NCBI RefSeq assembly: GCF_043769475.1 | Contig: NZ_CP171729.1 | Coordinates: 4,030,001-4,094,000, forward strand | Direction: 5' to 3' | DNA length: 64,000 bases | Origin: Allomesorhizobium sp043769475 | GTDB taxonomy: Bacteria > Pseudomonadota > Alphaproteobacteria > Rhizobiales > Rhizobiaceae | Shown here: piece by piece, positions 60,880-64,000 of the stretch | Numbering within the stretch: position 1 is the stretch's first letter | How the letters are laid out: the number at the start of each line of letters is the position of its first letter | The notes under the pieces: model-generated | Databases searched by the model: none | Told to the model about the DNA's origin: nothing | The model's input: the letters and a program-made list of their open reading frames with translations, nothing else | Position numbers and translations under genes: made by a program

Positions 60880-62178
60880 CTAGTCTTGAAACGGATCGGT
60901 CACAAGTATCGTGTCGTCCCGTTCCGGACTTGTGGAGAGCAGCGCCACCGGCGCGCCGATCAGTTCCTCGATATAGCGGACATATTTCACCGCCTGCGCC
61001 GGCAGATCGTTCCAACTGCGTGCGCCCTTGGTGGTGCCCTGCCAGCCTTCCAGCGTCTCGTAGACCGGCTCGACGCGCGCCTGCGCGCCCTGGCTCGCAG
61101 GCAGATAGTCGATGGGCTGGCCGTCCAGGCTGTAGCCGGTGCAGACCTTGATCTCCTCCAGGCCGTCCAGCACGTCGAGCTTGGTCAGGGCGATGCCGTT
61201 GATGCCGTTGACAGCCACCGCCTGCCGCACCAGCACCGCGTCGAACCAGCCGCAGCGGCGCTTGCGCCCAGTGACCGTGCCGAATTCATGCCCCCTCGTG
61301 CCGAGGAATTCGCCGACCTCGTTGTCCTGCTCGGTCGGGAAGGGCCCCTCGCCCACCCGCGTTGTGTAAGCCTTGGTGATACCGAGCACATAGCCGATGG
61401 CGCCCGGCCCTATGCCGGCGCCGGGCGAAGCCTGGCCTGCGATGGTGTTCGACGAGGTCACGAACGGATACGTGCCATGGTCGATGTCGAGCATCGTCCC
61501 CTGGGCGCCCTCAAACAGGATGCGGGCACCGGCGCGGCGCTTGTCGTCGAGGATCTTCCACACCCGGTCCATGAAGGGCAGGATGTCGTCGGCGACAGAA
61601 GTCAGTTCCTGCATGATCGCTTCGTGCGCGACCTCCGGATGGCCGAGCCCACGCCGGAGGGCATTGTGGTGGGTCAGCAGCCGATCGATCTTAAGGGGAA
61701 GAGTCTCCAAATCCGCCAAATCCATGACCCGAACGGCGCGGCGGCCTACCTTGTCTTCGTAGGCCGGTCCGATGCCTCGGCGGGTCGTTCCTATTTTCGT
61801 TCCCGAATTCGAGGCCGCGTCTTCGCGAAACCCGTCAAGCTCTCGGTGCAGCGACAGGATAAGCGCGGTGTTTTCGGCAATTTTCAGGCATTCCGGCGTT
61901 ACTTCGACGCCCTGCGCCTTCAGCTTGGCGGATTCGGCCACGAACGCGTGCGGGTCGAAGACGACGCCGTTGCCGATGATGGAGAGCTTGCCCTCGCGCA
62001 CGATCCCGGAGGGAAGCAGCGACAGCTTGTAGACCTTGCCGTCGACGACCAGCGTGTGGCCGGCATTGTGGCCGCCCTGGAAGCGCACCACCACTTCGGC
62101 GCGCTCCGACAGCCAGTCGACGATCTTGCCCTTGCCTTCGTCGCCCCACTGCGAGCCGACGACCACCACATTGGCCAT
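60880..62178 (-). CDS. purA: Adenylosuccinate synthetase
   Basis: A 432-residue enzyme making adenylosuccinate from IMP, aspartate and GTP, the first step to AMP. Motifs: VVVGSQWGDEGKGKIVDWL (phosphate loop), FQGGHNAGHTLV, GTTRRGIGPAYEDK and the C-terminal LSTSPERDDTI. ATG at 62178 follows GGGAATAATC. It converges with nothing; the gene upstream of it on the other strand is the EamA transporter. Confidence 0.97.
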   Translation of the reverse strand: MANVVVVGSQWGDEGKGKIVDWLSERAEVVVRFQGGHNAGHTLVVDGKVYKLSLLPSGIVREGKLSIIGNGVVFDPHAFVAESAKLKAQGVEVTPECLKIAENTALILSLHRELDGFREDAASNSGTKIGTTRRGIGPAYEDKVGRRAVRVMDLADLETLPLKIDRLLTHHNALRRGLGHPEVAHEAIMQELTSVADDILPFMDRVWKILDDKRRAGARILFEGAQGTMLDIDHGTYPFVTSSNTIAGQASPGAGIGPGAIGYVLGITKAYTTRVGEGPFPTEQDNEVGEFLGTRGHEFGTVTGRKRRCGWFDAVLVRQAVAVNGINGIALTKLDVLDGLEEIKVCTGYSLDGQPIDYLPASQGAQARVEPVYETLEGWQGTTKGARSWNDLPAQAVKYVRYIEELIGAPVALLSTSPERDDTILVTDPFQD

Positions 62179-62212
62179 GATTATTCCCTTCAGACGCCGC
62201 CGAAGCGGCTGC

Positions 62213-62312
62213 TAAAACCAATCCCGAAAACCGGAATCGGTTATCGGAAAGATCATGCGCAGATTCAAAGTCTTGAGCGTCTTTGCGCGGCCGAAAGGAC
62301 GCGCGGCGCTCT
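62213..62312. repeat. Dispersed repeat, GCGCGTCC hairpin type, copy 2
   Basis: In reverse complement the order is AGAGCGCCGCGCGTCCTTTC, GGCCGCGCAAAGACGCT, GACTTTGAATCTGCGCATGA and TCGGGATTGG, matching 46393-46489 in order. It lies 34 bases upstream of purA. The 160 bases between it and the EamA gene contain no recognised feature. Confidence 0.85.
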
Positions 62313-62473
62313 AACGCACGAAACGACAGGGCCTCTATAGCGTCATGAAACGCGGAGCGCGACCATTCTTTGCGGCCCAAGTTCCCGCAGGTACAAGATT
62401 TTCCGGCCTTGGCGTCCTTTACTTGGCAGGTGGCGGGGCCTAGGTCGGCGGGCCTGATTATTCGGACCGCCCC

Positions 62474-63364
62474 GTGAACAAAAAAGCTTACCTGTTGCTT
62501 GGCCTCACCACCCTTTTCTGGGGCGGCAACGCGATTGCCGGCAAGCTGGCGATAGGCCACGTCTCGCCCATGCTGCTCACCACGCTCCGCTGGGGACTCG
62601 CCGCGGCGATGCTCTTCGCCATAGGCTGGCCGCGGCTAAGAGCCGACTGGAGCAAGGTGCGCCGGCGCCTCCTCTATCTGACGGCCCTCGGCGCGCTCGG
62701 CTTCACCGCGTTCAACATGGCGCTCTACACGGCGCTTATCCACACCAGCGCCATCAACGCCTCGATCGAGCAGGCCGGCATCCCGATGCTGATCTTCGCC
62801 GGCAATTACCTGCTGTTCCGGATGCGCGTGACCTGGGCGCAGATCGTCGGCTTCATTCTCTCGCTGGCCGGCGTAGCCGTGGCCGCGAGCCATGGCGATC
62901 CCGTCGCGCTGCTGCAGCTCGATGTCAATTTCGGCGACGCGCTGATGCTGATCGCCGTGCTCGTCTACGCTGGCTACACGGTGGCGCTGCGCTTCAGGCC
63001 GATGATCCACTGGCAGAGCCTGATGATCATGCTCACCGGCACCGCTTTCGTCACCTGCATTCCCTTCGCGCTGGCTGAGTTCTGGACAGGAAACGCCATC
63101 GTGCCCGACGCGCAGGGATGGGCGATCGTCGCCTATACAGTGCTGTTTCCGTCGATCCTGGCGCAGATATTCTACATTCGCGGCGTGGAACTGATCGGCG
63201 CCAACCGCGCCGGCCTGTTCATCAACCTGGTTCCGATCTTCGGTACGCTGCTGTCGATCGTCATTCTCGGCGAGGACTTCCATCTCTATCACGCCCTGGC
63301 CATGATCATGGTGCTCGGCGGCATCTGGCTGGCGGAGCATAGCGGGCGGAAGATGGCAACGTGA
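62474..63364 (+). CDS. EamA-family (DMT) transporter
   Basis: A 296-residue inner-membrane transporter with ten predicted spans in two EamA repeats (first from residue about 5; second from about 152, ALMLIAVLVYAGYTVALR). The start is GTG (VNKKAYLLLGLTTLFWGGNA), a typical EamA opening. The substrate is unknown. Its TGA is directly followed by the hicA stop on the other strand, with no spacer. Confidence 0.9.
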   Translation: MNKKAYLLLGLTTLFWGGNAIAGKLAIGHVSPMLLTTLRWGLAAAMLFAIGWPRLRADWSKVRRRLLYLTALGALGFTAFNMALYTALIHTSAINASIEQAGIPMLIFAGNYLLFRMRVTWAQIVGFILSLAGVAVAASHGDPVALLQLDVNFGDALMLIAVLVYAGYTVALRFRPMIHWQSLMIMLTGTAFVTCIPFALAEFWTGNAIVPDAQGWAIVAYTVLFPSILAQIFYIRGVELIGANRAGLFINLVPIFGTLLSIVILGEDFHLYHALAMIMVLGGIWLAEHSGRKMAT

Positions 63365-63559
63365 TCAGAAGGCCTTGGGCAGGCCGGCATCCTTCAATAT
63401 GTCGTTTGCCAAATGACGGGACTTCAGGAAAGTAACTACGGTAACGCGTTGCCCGGTCTCAGGATTGTGCCAGATTTCGTGATCCCCCTTGCCTTGCCGA
63501 AGCATCATCCAACCGGCGTTCGTGAGCAATCTCTTCAACGGCTTGGCAAAGTTCTGCAT
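63365..63559 (-). CDS. hicA: HicA-type toxin (mRNA interferase)
   Basis: A 64-residue protein with a double-stranded-RNA-binding-like fold. KPLKRLLTNAGWMMLRQGKG followed by DHEIWHNP is the HicA pattern; the catalytic histidine is the one in GDHEIW. It probably cleaves mRNA. It lies 77 bases after the DUF1902 gene on the same strand, in antitoxin-first order. The start at 63559 lacks a strong ribosome-binding site. Confidence 0.85.
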   Translation of the reverse strand: MQNFAKPLKRLLTNAGWMMLRQGKGDHEIWHNPETGQRVTVVTFLKSRHLANDILKDAGLPKAF

Positions 63560-63636
63560 TTGATTACCTAAGTGCCGCAACGAATCATTGGCGTCACTAT
63601 AGGCGCGCATCCACGGTGTAGACGTACCGGCAAGGA

Positions 63637-63864
63637 CTATTCGGCCGCGATGGGATTCGATGCGGCGGAAATGCCATGGACTACCAGCTCAATATCGAGA
63701 TCCGCGACGTCTTTCAGATCGAGCAAGTCTGGCAAAACCAGCAAAATACGCTCCCGAAGGCCATCGAGAGACTCACTCTCCGTCGCCAATCCGACCTTTC
63801 CTCGCGACACTGCGTACCAGACCGAAGCCTCGTCGTCCCATCGCACATCAACGACCAATTTCAT
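63637..63864 (-). CDS. DUF1902 (HicB-like) antitoxin
   Basis: A 75-residue protein: VVDVRWDDEASVWYAVSRGK, VGLATESESLDGLRERILLV and DIELVVHGISA. The first part is a partial RNase-H-like HicB fold (DUF1902), usually found next to HicA, which it should neutralise. No DNA-binding C-terminal helix is present, so autoregulation may differ from classical HicB. GGAG lies eight bases before the ATG. Confidence 0.85.
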   Translation of the reverse strand: MKLVVDVRWDDEASVWYAVSRGKVGLATESESLDGLRERILLVLPDLLDLKDVADLDIELVVHGISAASNPIAAE

Positions 63865-63943
63865 GCCGGTGTCTCCAAGTACTCAATGATACATCAGTAG
63901 GCCGGAAACAAAAAGCAAACGAAATCGCGTGCCGCCACGCGGG

Positions 63944-64000
63944 TTAAATCCCTCCCACGTCAAACTGCAGCCGCTTGGCCGAATCGATCGACTTGTTGGC
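63944..64000 (-). CDS. C-terminal fragment of a gene entering from the right
   Basis: Eighteen codons ending ANKSIDSAKRLQFDVGGI and TAA are in an open frame that continues beyond the window. In related rhizobia phosphoglycerate dehydrogenase (serA) is close to purA, so it could be its end, but the fragment is too short to identify. Confidence 0.35.
   Translation of the reverse strand, partial: ANKSIDSAKRLQFDVGGI

Noticed and set aside
63944..64000. serA C-terminus
   Set aside because: Only 18 codons; the assignment would rest on remembered gene order, so the fragment is left unnamed.

Overview
The window is GC-rich chromosomal DNA from an alphaproteobacterium of the Hyphomicrobiales (Rhizobiales), most likely the Phyllobacteriaceae near Mesorhizobium. 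The evidence is the phaR / phaA-phaB block beside an SUV3-like helicase, S4-domain protein, FdxA and CarD; the alphaproteobacterial families DUF1013, GapR (DUF2312), DUF1192, DUF1244 and DUF465; an RpoH2-type sigma factor; and several short dispersed palindromic repeats of the kind common in rhizobial intergenic DNA. No rRNA, tRNA, CRISPR array, transposase or prophage gene was seen. The family assignments come from reading motifs, not from database searches.

Layout. 1-8.5 kb: a palindromic repeat next to prpE (propionyl-CoA synthetase), a membrane protein with a polysaccharide pyruvyl transferase, an alpha/beta-hydrolase membrane protein and a large orphan membrane protein. 8.7-14 kb: a polar amino-acid (cystine-like) ABC importer, an SDR dehydrogenase, and a small cluster (DUF1127-like protein, DJ-1/PfpI, VOC, WYL regulator) carrying two nearly identical 18-bp palindromic operators. 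14.6-22 kb: DUF1013 regulator, phytase-like esterase, a degenerate TraB/GumN protein, quinone oxidoreductase, MFS transporter, ArsR regulator. 22.3-32.5 kb: two divergent DUF465 genes, purE-purK, rpmJ, TPR protein, alpha/beta-hydrolase, pyruvate kinase with DUF1036, N-formylglutamate amidohydrolase, DUF1244, gapR, NhaD-like antiporter. 32.5-36.3 kb: minus-strand msrB-MBL hydrolase and MoxR-GNAT-CoxE/VWA groups. 37-47.5 kb: PHA genes (phaR, phaA, phaB), aqpZ, a 700-bp repeat region, helicase, S4 protein, fdxA, carD. 47.6-64 kb: acyl-CoA dehydrogenase, rpoH2, M48 protease, thiBPQ under a TPP riboswitch with divergent thiN, an ABC-F ATPase, ccdAB, a membrane protein, purA, an EamA transporter, a HicA/DUF1902 pair and the end of one further gene.

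How the genes work together. Clear pathway units are PHA synthesis (PhaA and PhaB with the PhaR regulator), thiamine uptake and pyrophosphorylation (ThiBPQ, ThiN, riboswitch), purine synthesis (PurE, PurK, PurA), amino-acid import, and two toxin-antitoxin modules.

Two things stand out. First, between aqpZ and the helicase there are three tandem degenerate units at a 271-272 bp period. Each has a TTAA about 77 bp either side of an ungapped 63-bp core, and the region holds eleven GANTC (CcrM) sites. Second, five genes (purE, an alpha/beta-hydrolase, an acyl-CoA dehydrogenase, an M48 protease and a membrane protein) are each broken by one small indel whose reversal restores the full frame. As purE is normally needed for purine synthesis, consensus errors are the likeliest cause, though recent mutation cannot be excluded.
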